54,750 nucleotides of DNA from DAOVVL01 sp965603095 (GTDB taxonomy: Bacteria; Pseudomonadota; Alphaproteobacteria; Rhodospirillales; Magnetovibrionaceae). Below, in pieces: positions 26,567 to 36,027 of this stretch; positions within the stretch are counted from its first letter, which is position 1, and each line of letters begins with the position of its first letter. The stretch lies in NCBI GenBank assembly GCA_965603095.1, contig CBFDBQ010000004.1, positions 1 through 54,750 of the forward strand, written 5' to 3'. Made by a program: the position numbers and the translations under genes. The notes beneath the pieces are model-generated. The model saw only the letters and a program-made list of their open reading frames with translations, was not told the origin of the DNA and ran no database searches.

Positions 26567-27532
26567 CTACCTACCCTTACCCTTCTCGATTTTCCGAATA
26601 GTGGATATAAGGCTCCGAACCGCACTGACTGACTTTTTAAAGGCAGTCCGCTCATGAGCATCGAGTTTAATCTCGACAACTCGCTCAACCCCGCGGGCAC
26701 CGATAACTACCGGAACACCCACGTAAACCTCCCTCACGCCGTACTCGCCTTTGAGATACGCCGCACATGGCAACACACGTTTTTTATCTTTTAAGTAGGA
26801 CTCCGCCATTTGTATGGCAGCTGCTGCCGGCGCATAAAAAGCTGATCCTGTCTTTAAAAGACCAACTATTTCTGCACCGCCATCTCGGGTTCTCTGGACT
26901 ATTTCATCAATGCGTTTTTTTGTCGTCCACTTCATCTTTATAAGATCAGGCACCGGAATGCCTGCAACAGCGGAGTAACGCACCGAAGGAACCATGCTGT
27001 CACCATGGCCGCCCAGGACAAATGCTGTGACGTCTTCAACCGAGACGTCGAATTCTTCTGCTAAGAAATATCTAAATCGGGCCGAATCAAGAACACCGGC
27101 CATACCAACAACTTTATTATGGGGCAGGCCCGATGCTTCACGAAGTGCCCACACCATGGCGTCCAACGGGTTCGTCACACATATGACGAATGCCTTGGGG
27201 GCATACTTCTTGATACCGGCACCAACCGATCTCATCACACCTACATTAATAGAGAGGAGGTCATCGCGGCTCATACCAGGTTTTCTGGGAATGCCTGCGG
27301 TGACAATAACCACATCTGCGCCTTTTATTCCGGCGTAGCTTTTTGTGCCAACAAGATTGGAATCAAAGCCGCTAATTGGCGACGATTGAGCAATATCCAA
27401 CGCCTTGCCTTTTGGCATGCCGTCGGCAATGTCAAACATAACTATGTCGCCTAACTCTTTAAGGCCAGCCAACATGGCAAGTGTACCGCCAATGTTACCA
27501 GCGCCTATTAAGGCGATCTTATTGCGAGCCAT
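26567..27532 (-). CDS. mdh: Malate dehydrogenase (LDH-like type)
   Basis: 321 aa NAD-dependent enzyme oxidising malate to oxaloacetate. NAD motif IALIGAGNIGGTLAML, substrate arginines in GIPRKPGMSRDDLL, catalytic histidine in VLGGHGDSMVPS. Belongs to the lactate-dehydrogenase-like bacterial group usual in Alphaproteobacteria. GGAAGGA ribosome site. First TCA gene after zapE, with a 293-base spacer between them. Confidence 0.98.
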   Translation of the reverse strand: MARNKIALIGAGNIGGTLAMLAGLKELGDIVMFDIADGMPKGKALDIAQSSPISGFDSNLVGTKSYAGIKGADVVIVTAGIPRKPGMSRDDLLSINVGVMRSVGAGIKKYAPKAFVICVTNPLDAMVWALREASGLPHNKVVGMAGVLDSARFRYFLAEEFDVSVEDVTAFVLGGHGDSMVPSVRYSAVAGIPVPDLIKMKWTTKKRIDEIVQRTRDGGAEIVGLLKTGSAFYAPAAAAIQMAESYLKDKKRVLPCAAYLKGEYGVREVYVGVPVVIGARGVERVVEIKLDAHERTAFKKSVSAVRSLISTIRKIEKGKGR

Positions 27533-27825
27533 GGAAGTTATTCCTTCCGCCTATAATCCAGTTTCAAATTCGATTTCTTCGAATAAAAAAATAAAAACTG
27601 GAGTTACTTCGTAACAAGTCAATTCAACAAATAAGCATCAATTAAAAAAACAAACTGTTTAACTAAAACATTTACTCATAAATATTTTCACAAATATTTG
27701 CTCATAAATGTTTACCCATGCCTATCCATTCCTTTTGCGAACAAAAAGAATCGATTCTTTTTACCCTGATTCGTCCTTTTCAGCAAGTTACTTAGTGACT
27801 TTTTTGTCAAAAGTGAATCTAGAAC
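27533..27825 (-). promoter_or_regulatory. AT-rich spacer upstream of mdh with direct repeats and a palindrome
   Basis: Probable promoter region of the mdh-suc cluster. It holds a near-identical pair of direct repeats, ATTTACTCATAAATATTTT (27670) and ATTTGCTCATAAATGTTTA (27696), 26 bases apart, and a perfect 20-base palindrome AAAAAGAATCGATTCTTTTT (27743-27762). The palindrome may be the zapE terminator; the direct repeats may be an operator. No clear -35/-10 pair is claimed. Confidence 0.4.
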
Positions 27826-28947
27826 TTATTTTCGACTCGCATGGTCTAGTTCCATGTACGATTCAGATTGCATTTCTATTAGTCGTGATGATGTTCGCTC
27901 GAATTCAAACGAGCCTTCGCCACCGGAATAAAGTTCCGCTGGTTCTACCTCTGCAGAACAAATAAGTTTTACGTGTCCCTCGTATAATGCATCAACAAAA
28001 GTTATAAAACGCCTTGCTACGTCCTTCATTTCAGCATTCATACAGGGAATCCCTGACATAATTATTGTATGATAACGCCTTGATATCTCTATATAATCTG
28101 CTGGTCCCAATGTGCGCTCACAAATATCTTGGAAGCTAACCATGGCAACACCTTCAGTCGCTTTTGGAATCTCTACTTTTCTTCCTTGCACCGTTATCAC
28201 GGCTTGGTGAGGTTGATGCCCGTGGGTTAATCTCAAGAAAGCAGCCTCTAGTTTTTTGTGGGCGAGAGCATTATCGGGAGTCATATATATATTCAACGCC
28301 CGCATATGTTCCAACCGATAGTCGGTTGGACCTTCTAATGCTAATAAATCCATTTTAGATTCAATTAACTTAATAAACGGGATAAATTGTTCTCTTTGAA
28401 GCCCGTCTTTATATAAATCACGGGGCGGTCTGTTGGATGTCGCCACCACCACAACACCGCTTTTAAACAGACCTTCAAACAACCTGCCGACTATCATTGC
28501 GTCGGTAATATCGGTTATTTGCAGCTCATCTAAACACAATAAATTTGCGTCTTTTGCTATGGCATTTGCTACCGCATCAAGCGGGTCGGCGACTTTTATT
28601 TCAGCCGCGCGAAAGCCTGCCATGCGGGTGTGAACTTCTTGCATAAATGCATGAAAATGAACCCTACGCTTGCTTTCAAGCGGTGCTTCTTCAAAAAAAA
28701 GATCCATAAGCATGGACTTTCCACGCCCGACACCGCCATAAAAATAAAGCCCCTGCGGTACATCTTGGCCTTTGCTAGAAAGGCCTAATCGTTTTTTCCA
28801 ACCCTGCTGGCCCGTTGTTGGTTCATATGATTTAAGTGCATTATAAAGGCTTTGCAGTTTTTCCACTGCTAACGCCTGTGTTGGATCGGGTCTTATTTTT
28901 CCCGTCGCAATCTGATCGCGATATTCAGAAAGTGGCCCTTGGGGCAT
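27826..28947 (-). CDS. zapE: Cell division ATPase ZapE (AFG1 family)
   Basis: 373 aa P-loop ATPase. N-terminal LSEYRDQIATGKIRPDPTQALAVEKLQSLY, Walker A YFYGGVGRGKSMLMDLFFE, Walker B CLDELQITDITDAM, sensor ATSNRPPRDLYKDGLQR. ZapE in Escherichia coli modulates the Z-ring under stress; mitochondrial AFG1/LACE1 homologues act in protein quality control. The zapE-mdh neighbourhood is common in Alphaproteobacteria. Confidence 0.94.
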   Translation of the reverse strand: MPQGPLSEYRDQIATGKIRPDPTQALAVEKLQSLYNALKSYEPTTGQQGWKKRLGLSSKGQDVPQGLYFYGGVGRGKSMLMDLFFEEAPLESKRRVHFHAFMQEVHTRMAGFRAAEIKVADPLDAVANAIAKDANLLCLDELQITDITDAMIVGRLFEGLFKSGVVVVATSNRPPRDLYKDGLQREQFIPFIKLIESKMDLLALEGPTDYRLEHMRALNIYMTPDNALAHKKLEAAFLRLTHGHQPHQAVITVQGRKVEIPKATEGVAMVSFQDICERTLGPADYIEISRRYHTIIMSGIPCMNAEMKDVARRFITFVDALYEGHVKLICSAEVEPAELYSGGEGSFEFERTSSRLIEMQSESYMELDHASRK

Positions 28948-29139
28948 TAACCTGGTGACCTTTTTTCACTTTTTTGTCAGATAACAACCGTAAGCAGTGA
29001 AAATAGGGCTGTAAAGCACCCAAATAGCCCCTTCCCGCCCAAAGCTTGCACTGGCAGATGGGCAAAGGCACACTATCTTTATGTTTCATATAATTTTACG
29101 AGCACAACGCTTGAGCAAGCATTTAAGGCAAGACGTAAC

Positions 29140-30003
29140 ATGACAGAATTTGAAACAGGGCTACTAAGCCTAGAACAACCCATAAGGCTTGGTTTTTTCT
29201 TTGGCACATTTGCCCTTATGGCAGTTCTTGAAATAATATTCCCAAGGCGCAAATTAACCATCTCCAAGTCATTAAGATGGTTTTCAAACCTAGGGATAGT
29301 GGTGCTTAACACCGTTATTGCACGTGCGGTTTTACCAATGGCACCCATAATGTTTGCCGGCTTTTCAGCCCAAATGGGCTGGGGCATATTCAATGTTTTT
29401 GATATTTCCCCATGGCTGACCATTATTGGAACCGTAGTTTTGATGGATTTGGCCATCTGGTTACAGCACGTAATGGTTCATGCCATTCCTGTATTGTGGC
29501 GCTTGCACCGTCTACACCATGCCGACCTGGATTATGATGTAACCACCGGAGCCAGATTCCACCCTATTGAAATATTGTTGTCGCTGGGTATTAAATTTGC
29601 AGTCATTGCATTGCTGGGTGCGCCAGCCGCCGCAGTTCTGGTTTTTGAGGTAATATTAAACGCCATGGCTATGTTTAATCATGCCAATTTCAAATTACCA
29701 CTAGGGTTAGATGCGCTACTGCGCACCGTTTTCGTAACGCCCGATATGCACCGGGTTCACCATTCCATTGTGCCCGAGGAAACCAATTCTAATTTTGGCT
29801 TTAACCTATCTATTTGGGACCATATGTTTGGCACCTATATCGCCCAGCCCACTGGTGGCCACGATGGCATGACCGTTGGCATAGACATGTTTAGAACCGC
29901 CCGTGATGAACGCTTAGATCAGATGCTTATCCAACCGTTTCGTGGGCCAGCGGGCGAATACACCATCAATAGGCGCGATTGGCCCAAAAAAGGCCAAGAA
30001 TAA
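29140..30003 (+). CDS. Sterol desaturase/fatty acid hydroxylase family membrane protein
   Basis: 287 aa integral membrane di-iron oxygenase. Histidine boxes: HxxxH in LQHVMVHAIPVLW, HxxHH in HRLHHAD, and a final HxxHH in MHRVHHS. Several hydrophobic segments (about 20-40, 50-75, 90-110, 145-170). Family members hydroxylate or desaturate lipids, sterols or carotenoids; the substrate here is unknown. Followed 16 bases later by a small unknown gene on the same strand. Confidence 0.88.
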   Translation: MTEFETGLLSLEQPIRLGFFFGTFALMAVLEIIFPRRKLTISKSLRWFSNLGIVVLNTVIARAVLPMAPIMFAGFSAQMGWGIFNVFDISPWLTIIGTVVLMDLAIWLQHVMVHAIPVLWRLHRLHHADLDYDVTTGARFHPIEILLSLGIKFAVIALLGAPAAAVLVFEVILNAMAMFNHANFKLPLGLDALLRTVFVTPDMHRVHHSIVPEETNSNFGFNLSIWDHMFGTYIAQPTGGHDGMTVGIDMFRTARDERLDQMLIQPFRGPAGEYTINRRDWPKKGQE

Positions 30004-30019
30004 AAAGGAATAAACGGTC

Positions 30020-30436
30020 ATGCAGGCAGGGCGCGAAACAGCTAATTTTATATTTGCCGTTGAACACATTGGCTTTGAGGCTGATTTTCATCACTCCAAG
30101 GGAAAAAAGCTCGCCCTGTCAGAAAGCGTAATTTCTGCATATGAATTCGAAAAAGACGATGCCGAAATATTTATCCAAAATGCATCAAGCACACCCTTTA
30201 GTTCCGATGAAATACTCAGTTGGTTTTTGCTACAAACAAACACTTCCCTTGATAAGCACCTTCCAGCCGACGCATTAGAACGCAGTGGTGGTGACGTGTT
30301 TGTTACATTCCCCATTCGTTTTGAAGAAGGGGTCTTTCACATGGAAACGGTGGAAGGAAATGTTGACCTGCGTCTGCTAAACCTGTTGGTCAAGGTTTCT
30401 ATCGTAACCAAAAGTGAAGGTCATGTTGTTGATTAA
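30020..30436 (+). CDS. Unknown 138-aa protein downstream of the hydroxylase
   Basis: Not recognised. Soluble, acidic, no signal peptide or membrane segment. Ribosome site AAGGA before the ATG, and short spacing to the hydroxylase gene, indicate a real co-transcribed gene. Its stop lies within an inverted repeat shared with the convergent sdhB stop. Confidence 0.72.
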   Translation: MQAGRETANFIFAVEHIGFEADFHHSKGKKLALSESVISAYEFEKDDAEIFIQNASSTPFSSDEILSWFLLQTNTSLDKHLPADALERSGGDVFVTFPIRFEEGVFHMETVEGNVDLRLLNLLVKVSIVTKSEGHVVD

Positions 30437-30459
30437 TATCGGTTAGCGTCGATTAATCA
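30430..30459. repeat. Inverted repeat spanning two convergent stop codons
   Basis: TGATTAAT (30430-30437) and ATTAATCA (30452-30459), 14-base loop. It covers the stop of the unknown gene and the stop of sdhB. AT-only arms make it a weak terminator at best. Confidence 0.5.
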
Positions 30460-31233
30460 GCGCCTATTTATAAGCAGAGATTTAATTTCAGCAATGGCTT
30501 TGCCCGGATTAAGGTTTTTGGGGCAAGTATTGGTGCAGTTCATGATGGTGTGGCAACGATATAACCTGAACGGATCATCCACGTTATCTAGGCGTTCACC
30601 CGCGGCCTCGTCACGGCTATCGGCTATCCAGCGATAGGCCTGCAACAAAATGGCAGGGCCCAAGTACCTGTCGCCATTCCACCAATAACTGGGGCAACTG
30701 GTTTGGCAGCAAAAACATAAAATGCATTCCCACATTCCATCTAACTCAGCCCGTTCGTGGGTGCTTTGCAGGCGTTCCGAGGTGGGTGGGGGCGTATCAG
30801 ATTTAAGCCATGGTTCAATGGATGCGTACTGGGCATAGGGAACGGATAAATCAGGCACTAAATCCTTGATAACTGGCATATGGGGAAGAGGATAAATTTT
30901 TATCTCGCCACGAATATCGGCAATGGGTTTGGTGCAGGCAATGGTGTTGGTACCATCAACATTAAAAGCACAACTACCACAGACGCCTTCGCGGCATGAG
31001 CGACGAAATGTCAGGGTAGAATCAATTTCGTTTTTTATTTTTACCAGCGCATCCAAAACCATCGGTCCGCAGGTATCCATATCAACATAAAATGTATCTA
31101 TGCGGGGATTTTCTGATAAATCGGGATCATACCTATATATTTTAAAGGTGCGGGTATTGGTGGCACCATCAGGCACAGGCCAAACCTTTCCCTTTTTGGG
31201 GCGCGAATTTTTTGGCAGCATAAATTCGACCAT
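30457..31233 (-). CDS. sdhB: Succinate dehydrogenase iron-sulfur subunit
   Basis: 258 aa. Carries the three Fe-S clusters of complex II: 2Fe-2S ligands in CREGVCGSCAFNVDGTNTIAC, then CILCFCCQTSCP and CHTIMNCTNTCPK for the 4Fe-4S and 3Fe-4S clusters. Last gene of sdhCDAB; its start is one base from the sdhA stop. Confidence 0.98.
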   Translation of the reverse strand: MVEFMLPKNSRPKKGKVWPVPDGATNTRTFKIYRYDPDLSENPRIDTFYVDMDTCGPMVLDALVKIKNEIDSTLTFRRSCREGVCGSCAFNVDGTNTIACTKPIADIRGEIKIYPLPHMPVIKDLVPDLSVPYAQYASIEPWLKSDTPPPTSERLQSTHERAELDGMWECILCFCCQTSCPSYWWNGDRYLGPAILLQAYRWIADSRDEAAGERLDNVDDPFRLYRCHTIMNCTNTCPKNLNPGKAIAEIKSLLINRR

Positions 31234-31234
31234 G

Positions 31235-33025
31235 TCAGTACACTCTGGCTTTGGGTTCGATATATTCGACTTCGCTGGTTAGCGTCCAGGTATGAACCGG
31301 GCGGTAATCCAATTTCACATGCTTGGTTGCATCGACCCAAGCAATGGTGTGTTTCATCCATTCATCATCATTTCTATCGGGGAAATCTTCACGCGCATGG
31401 GCGCCACGGCTTTCTTGGCGGGCCAAGGCCGAATGAACGGTGGCCTGCGCGCAATCAAGCAGGTTTTCCAATTCCAATGCTTCAACCAAATCAGAATTCC
31501 ATATCATTGAACGATCATTAATCCTGACATCATCAATTGAACGGGCGATTTCATCTATTGAAGACTGTCCATCGACCAATGTTTCCTCGGTACGGAAAAC
31601 GGCGGCATCGCGGTGCATGGTTTTTTGCATAGCCATGCGTATATCGGCGGTTGGTTTGGCACCATTTGCGGTACGCAGGCGTTCAAGCCGGGTGAGCGCT
31701 GGGTCTAATAATTCTTTGGCAATTGGTTTTTGATCGGCCCCGGGTGTAACCATGGCCCGTGCGCGCAAAGCGGCGGCGCGACCAAATACAACAATATCCA
31801 GCAACGAATTAGTGCCAAGGCGATTTGCACCATGAACCGAAACGCAGGCGGCCTCGCCAATGGCCATTAGCCCCTGGCATACGGCATCTGGGTCTTTTTC
31901 TGTCGGGCGCAAAACTTCGCCATAAATGTTGGTGGGTATGCCGCCCATGTTGTAATGCACGGTTGGTATAACTGGAATGGGTTCTTGGGTAACCTCGACG
32001 CCGGCAAATACTTTTGCGCTTTCAGAAATGCCCGGTAAACGTTCACCCAAAATATCGGCACCTAAATGTTCCAAATGCAGTTGTATATGATCGCCATCTG
32101 GACCAAGGCCGCGACCTTCACGGATTTCCATGGTCATGGCACGCGACACCACATCGCGCGACGCCAAATCTTTGGCTGTGGGCGCGTAGCGTTCCATAAA
32201 TCGCTCGCCATTTGAATTGGTAAGATAGCCACCTTCGCCACGTGCACCTTCGGTAATTAGTACGCCTGCGCCATAAATGCCAGTGGGATGGAACTGAACG
32301 AACTCCATATCTTGCAATGGTAATCCAGCCCTGGCCACCATGCCGTGACCGTCACCGGTACAAGTATGTGCAGAGGTGCACGAAAACCATGCCCGACCAT
32401 AGCCACCGGTGGCCAATACCGTTTGTTGGGCCTGAAAGCGGTGAATGGAGCCATCTTCAAGGTTCCACGCAACCACGCCACGGCAAACGCCTTCTTCGTC
32501 CATGATTAAATCAATGGCAATAAATTCAACAAAAAATTCTACATCACGTTTTAGCGCCTGCTGATAAAGGGTGTGTAAAATAGCGTGCCCGGTTCTATCG
32601 GCCGCGGCACAAGCGCGCGGAACTGGTGCTTCGCCAAAATCTCGCATGTGTCCGCCAAATGGGCGTTGGTATATTTTACCATCTTCGTTTCTAGAAAATG
32701 GAACGCCGTAATGTTCAAGCTCGTGAACGGCGGCAACCGCATTTTTGCACATATATTCGATGGCATCTTGATCGCCAAGCCAGTCTGACCCTTTGACCGT
32801 GTCATACATATGCCAGCGCCAGTTATCATCGGCCATGTTACCCAATGCCGCACCTATACCGCCTTGGGCCGCAACCGTGTGCGAACGGGTGGGAAATACC
32901 TTGGTGATGCATGCGGTTTTCAAACCAGCCGAGGTCATGCCAAGGGATGCCCTAAGCCCTGCACCACCTGCACCAATTACAACGCAGTCATAAGTATGTT
33001 CGGTAATGGGGATTGCTTCGCTCAT
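31235..33025 (-). CDS. sdhA: Succinate dehydrogenase flavoprotein subunit
   Basis: 596 aa from the ATG at 33025 (MSEAIPITEH), which has AGAGGT six bases upstream and begins 8 bases after sdhD. A TTG at 33043 would overlap sdhD. FAD-binding GAGGAGLRASLGM, covalent-FAD histidine in RSHTVAAQGGIGAALGN, active-site region HPTGIYGAGVLITEGARGEGG, and HGANRLGTNSLLD. Confidence 0.98.
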   Translation of the reverse strand: MSEAIPITEHTYDCVVIGAGGAGLRASLGMTSAGLKTACITKVFPTRSHTVAAQGGIGAALGNMADDNWRWHMYDTVKGSDWLGDQDAIEYMCKNAVAAVHELEHYGVPFSRNEDGKIYQRPFGGHMRDFGEAPVPRACAAADRTGHAILHTLYQQALKRDVEFFVEFIAIDLIMDEEGVCRGVVAWNLEDGSIHRFQAQQTVLATGGYGRAWFSCTSAHTCTGDGHGMVARAGLPLQDMEFVQFHPTGIYGAGVLITEGARGEGGYLTNSNGERFMERYAPTAKDLASRDVVSRAMTMEIREGRGLGPDGDHIQLHLEHLGADILGERLPGISESAKVFAGVEVTQEPIPVIPTVHYNMGGIPTNIYGEVLRPTEKDPDAVCQGLMAIGEAACVSVHGANRLGTNSLLDIVVFGRAAALRARAMVTPGADQKPIAKELLDPALTRLERLRTANGAKPTADIRMAMQKTMHRDAAVFRTEETLVDGQSSIDEIARSIDDVRINDRSMIWNSDLVEALELENLLDCAQATVHSALARQESRGAHAREDFPDRNDDEWMKHTIAWVDATKHVKLDYRPVHTWTLTSEVEYIEPKARVY

Positions 33026-33032
33026 AATACCT

Positions 33033-33437
33033 CTATCCAGCAAGGGAGATTTTTAAAACTGCAAATACGCTTGAAGCGGCAAATAACATGGTTCCGTATT
33101 TTACTACCAAAATCATTGCCATCTTTACCGGTTCTGAATGAACATAGTCTTCGACTACTACCGTTACACCAAGTTGTGCATGGTGAAAAAGAGTAATCAC
33201 AAACAGCACCAGAAAAACTGAATTACCAAATTCTGATGCCCACATATGAAACGATTGATAATCAGCACCCGTCAGCGTGATTAGCGAATACATAAACCAC
33301 ATGGAAAGCGGCAATAGCGCAACCGCGCTCATTCGTTGCGCCCACCAATGATGCACACCTTCGCGGGTTGAGCCAAGCCCGCGCACGCGAGAAAGATTAG
33401 AGCGAAGCTGACGTTTATTGTTAGATGTTCCTGCCAT
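33033..33437 (-). CDS. sdhD: Succinate dehydrogenase membrane anchor SdhD
   Basis: 134 aa from the ATG at 33437 (MAGTSNNKRQL). Three membrane segments: about 45-65, 75-95 and 110-130. The heme-ligand histidine is probably in TLFHHAQLG; N-terminal half has the conserved VHHWWAQRMSAVALLPL. An in-frame GTG/ATG extension to 33470 overlaps sdhC and is less likely. The ribosome site is a run of eight Gs (33440-33447), unusual in being homopolymeric. Confidence 0.93.
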   Translation of the reverse strand: MAGTSNNKRQLRSNLSRVRGLGSTREGVHHWWAQRMSAVALLPLSMWFMYSLITLTGADYQSFHMWASEFGNSVFLVLFVITLFHHAQLGVTVVVEDYVHSEPVKMAMILVVKYGTMLFAASSVFAVLKISLAG

Positions 33438-33447
33438 CACCCCCCCC

Positions 33448-33843
33448 CTATAACTTGCCGACGTGGCCATAGGCCCACATCCAGCTAAGAAACGTCAATG
33501 CGATGGAGCTAATAACAACAATTGCACCGGTGATGCGAAGCCTTACCAAATCAAATCCCCAGCCCATATCCCAGCCAAGGTGCCTAAGCCCATTGAGCAG
33601 GTGATAAAAAAGAGACCAAGTAAAACCAAAAAGAACAAGCCGGCCAAACCATGATTCAAGCACCACTTGGGCGCGGGCGAATGCTTCGGGGCCATAGGCC
33701 GCCGCCGCCAACCAATAGGTCAACAGCATGGCTGCTAAAACCAACACCATGCCGGTTAAACGGTGGGTAATGGAAAGAATCGAGGTTACCTGCGGGCGGT
33801 AAACCTGTAGATGGGGCGAAAGTGGTTTATTATCGTCTTGCAT
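33448..33843 (-). CDS. sdhC: Succinate dehydrogenase cytochrome b556 subunit SdhC
   Basis: 131 aa, three membrane helices. Diagnostic N-terminal motif PLSPHLQVYRPQVTSILSI followed by THRLTGMVL, and the heme-ligand region LFYHLLNGLRHLGWD. First gene of sdhCDAB, 105 bases after the mesaconyl-CoA hydratase gene. Confidence 0.96.
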   Translation of the reverse strand: MQDDNKPLSPHLQVYRPQVTSILSITHRLTGMVLVLAAMLLTYWLAAAAYGPEAFARAQVVLESWFGRLVLFGFTWSLFYHLLNGLRHLGWDMGWGFDLVRLRITGAIVVISSIALTFLSWMWAYGHVGKL

Positions 33844-33948
33844 GCTGCGGTTGCCGCTCTAATCCATAATATGGGCCATCATATATACTTATTACTTTGG
33901 AGCCCAATTTCCCCTTAGTCAACGCCAGCCTATATTTAGCCACATATA

Positions 33949-35025
33949 TTAAATTGGTATTAGAACCGTATAATCAAGGTCAAGCACGACCGTATGGTCA
34001 TATTCATCTTCGCCGCTACGATATGGAAATCCTTTGGTGCTTTGGTTTTTACAAACCACCGTGCGTAGACGAAGCGAGCCTATATCTCCCCTACTAGGTA
34101 CTTCGTCCTTGCTCAATATTTCTGACCACGCATAAAGAGTATCTCCGGCAAAAACCGGGGCCGCATGATTGCCGCCGTTAATGGATGCCACCTTGAAAGC
34201 ATTAGCAAGGCCATTAAAGCTAAGGGATCGGGCAATTGAAATAACGTGACCACCATAAACCAAGCGTTTCTTAAAGCGTGTTTCCTTTGCCATTAAACCG
34301 TCAAAATGCACACGAGCGCTATTTTGATAAAGCCTAGTAGCCATCTGATGCTCTGCATCTTCAACCGTGTGTCCGGCAATGTGCTCTATGCGTTCGCCAA
34401 CATCATAATCACCCCATTTATAGGGACTGCCGGAAAGCTCAATATCATAGGCGGACATGTCCAAGGCATCTGGAATGAAAATATCTTTAGGCGTGGCAAT
34501 TTGTTTTGATTCCGGTGTAAGAAATCCAGAAATTTCTGCATCTGGATCGCGTTTGGGTATCAGCAACCAACGCACAAAATCCACCACCCGCTCATCGTTT
34601 TGGTTGGTACCTTCGGTGCGGACCCAAACTATCCCCGATTTACCATTAGAATTTTGCTTTAACCCAATAACGTTTGAAGTTGCCTTTAGTGTATCACCGG
34701 GGAAAACAGGGTTTCCAAAACGCCCAGCCCCATAGCCAAGATTAGCCGTGGTATTTAAAGAAATGTCGCCAACGGTTCTTCCAAAAATAATGTGAAATAC
34801 CAAAAAATCATCAAGCGGAGCCGCATCCAAGCCTAAGTCCATAGCAAAGGTATCAGAAGAATTTAATACAAAACGTGAACCGTAAAGTGCGGTGTAAAGC
34901 GCAACATCGCCTTCGCTAACCGTGCGCGGTATAGGATGTACAATTTTTTGCCCCAGACGAAAATCTTCAAAAAAATTTCCGTCGCTGGCTTTGCTGCTGA
35001 TTTTTATATTTGTTTCGCCGCTCAC
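33949..35025 (-). CDS. mch: Mesaconyl-CoA hydratase (ethylmalonyl-CoA pathway)
   Basis: 358 aa double-hotdog MaoC-type enzyme that converts mesaconyl-C1-CoA to beta-methylmalyl-CoA during C2 assimilation. The N-terminal block NFFEDFRLGQKIVHPIPRTV, EGDVALYTALYGSRF and LVFHIIFGRTVGDISLN match Rhodobacter Mch closely as I know it. The second hotdog contains HFDGLMAKETRFKKRLVYGGHV. GTG start with GAGGG about ten bases upstream; it begins 12 bases after the dienelactone-hydrolase-like gene. The CitE-type gene upstream supports the pathway. Confidence 0.9.
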   Translation of the reverse strand: MSGETNIKISSKASDGNFFEDFRLGQKIVHPIPRTVSEGDVALYTALYGSRFVLNSSDTFAMDLGLDAAPLDDFLVFHIIFGRTVGDISLNTTANLGYGAGRFGNPVFPGDTLKATSNVIGLKQNSNGKSGIVWVRTEGTNQNDERVVDFVRWLLIPKRDPDAEISGFLTPESKQIATPKDIFIPDALDMSAYDIELSGSPYKWGDYDVGERIEHIAGHTVEDAEHQMATRLYQNSARVHFDGLMAKETRFKKRLVYGGHVISIARSLSFNGLANAFKVASINGGNHAAPVFAGDTLYAWSEILSKDEVPSRGDIGSLRLRTVVCKNQSTKGFPYRSGEDEYDHTVVLDLDYTVLIPI

Positions 35026-35037
35026 TGGAACTTACCC

Positions 35038-35856
35038 TCACTTCATCCCGAAAACTTGCTTTATGAAGCTGACGGACCGTTGTCTCGAATCTTTGGCGGC
35101 TTTCTCGTTATATTCTTGAATGGATATTCCACCTGAAGAGATCGAGTCTTTTCCGCGGCTCGATCCTTTCTTGTCAAATCCATGATGAGTCTTCGGATAA
35201 ATTTTCATGGTGACAAGACCTGGATTTGTTTGTTCGTAATCTTTCGCCCACTTTTTGCACGATTTACCATCACTGTAGCTATCTAAATCCCCATTAAGAA
35301 CAAGCAGCGGCGCACCAGTGACTTTTTTATCGAGTTTTTGTCGTTTACAAGCCGGATAAAAGGCAACGTGCGCAGCAAACCCCTTCTCGTTAGCTTTTAA
35401 AGATTCGTTTTTCAAAATCATCCTCATGGATTTTACAGCTATCGACCCGCCGAAGGAAAATCCCATAATGGCGATTCGATCTCCATCGATTGAGGGTTCG
35501 GCTCGTAAGGTTCGCAGCGCACCGAAAGCGAAAGGCACAGATTTCCCGGCTTTCGGTCGATTTTTTGCACTTGTGAAGATGCCCGTATGGAAATCCACTT
35601 CGAATACAGCGATGCCAGCCTCTAAGAAAGCGGGACGATGAAAGTTGTATCGCTCACCGGAGAATCCAGTGCCGTGAACCAGCACCACTGTTGGAAAAGG
35701 TTTGTTTCCGACAGCGGGCAAATGGAGCTCTCCACTCAAGGGTTGTGCTTTTTTACCAAGGCTTTTGAACTCTAAAGTTTTTGCAAAAGCAGGAGAACCA
35801 ATCGATACCACCAACGCGACGAAGATAACGGTAATTATTTTGAATCGTGAGTGCAT
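35038..35856 (-). CDS. Secreted dienelactone-hydrolase-family protein
   Basis: 272 aa alpha/beta hydrolase with a signal peptide (FVALVVSIGSPAFA, cleavage before KTLEF). Nucleophile serine in MGFSFGG (about 140), acid in LNGDLDSYSD, histidine in KTHHGFD; oxyanion region VLVHGTGFSGE. The dienelactone hydrolase family covers many esterases; the substrate is unknown. Being exported, it does not fit the cytosolic C2 pathway genes on both sides, so it looks like an insertion that became coupled to mch. Codon choice appears somewhat different from its neighbours, by eye only. Confidence 0.82.
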   Translation of the reverse strand: MHSRFKIITVIFVALVVSIGSPAFAKTLEFKSLGKKAQPLSGELHLPAVGNKPFPTVVLVHGTGFSGERYNFHRPAFLEAGIAVFEVDFHTGIFTSAKNRPKAGKSVPFAFGALRTLRAEPSIDGDRIAIMGFSFGGSIAVKSMRMILKNESLKANEKGFAAHVAFYPACKRQKLDKKVTGAPLLVLNGDLDSYSDGKSCKKWAKDYEQTNPGLVTMKIYPKTHHGFDKKGSSRGKDSISSGGISIQEYNEKAAKDSRQRSVSFIKQVFGMK

Positions 35857-36027
35857 TATTTTATCTTCCTAATCCCATGTCCAAATACTATTTAGAGAAT
35901 ACGATAAACTTTTATCCCTATTTAATATACCATTTTTCATTTGGCGAATGAGGCGCAAACAAAGAATATAAGAAACCTGATTACTGCACATAACTGCAAG
36001 ACAGCCTTTGTTTGGGTTATAGGCCAG

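Noticed and set aside
25970..26601. Long plus-strand frames rich in Leu/Phe/Ser opposite the histone-like gene
   Set aside because: They are antisense of a repeat-built lysine-rich gene; Leu/Phe richness is simply AAG/AAA read backwards, with no ribosome sites.
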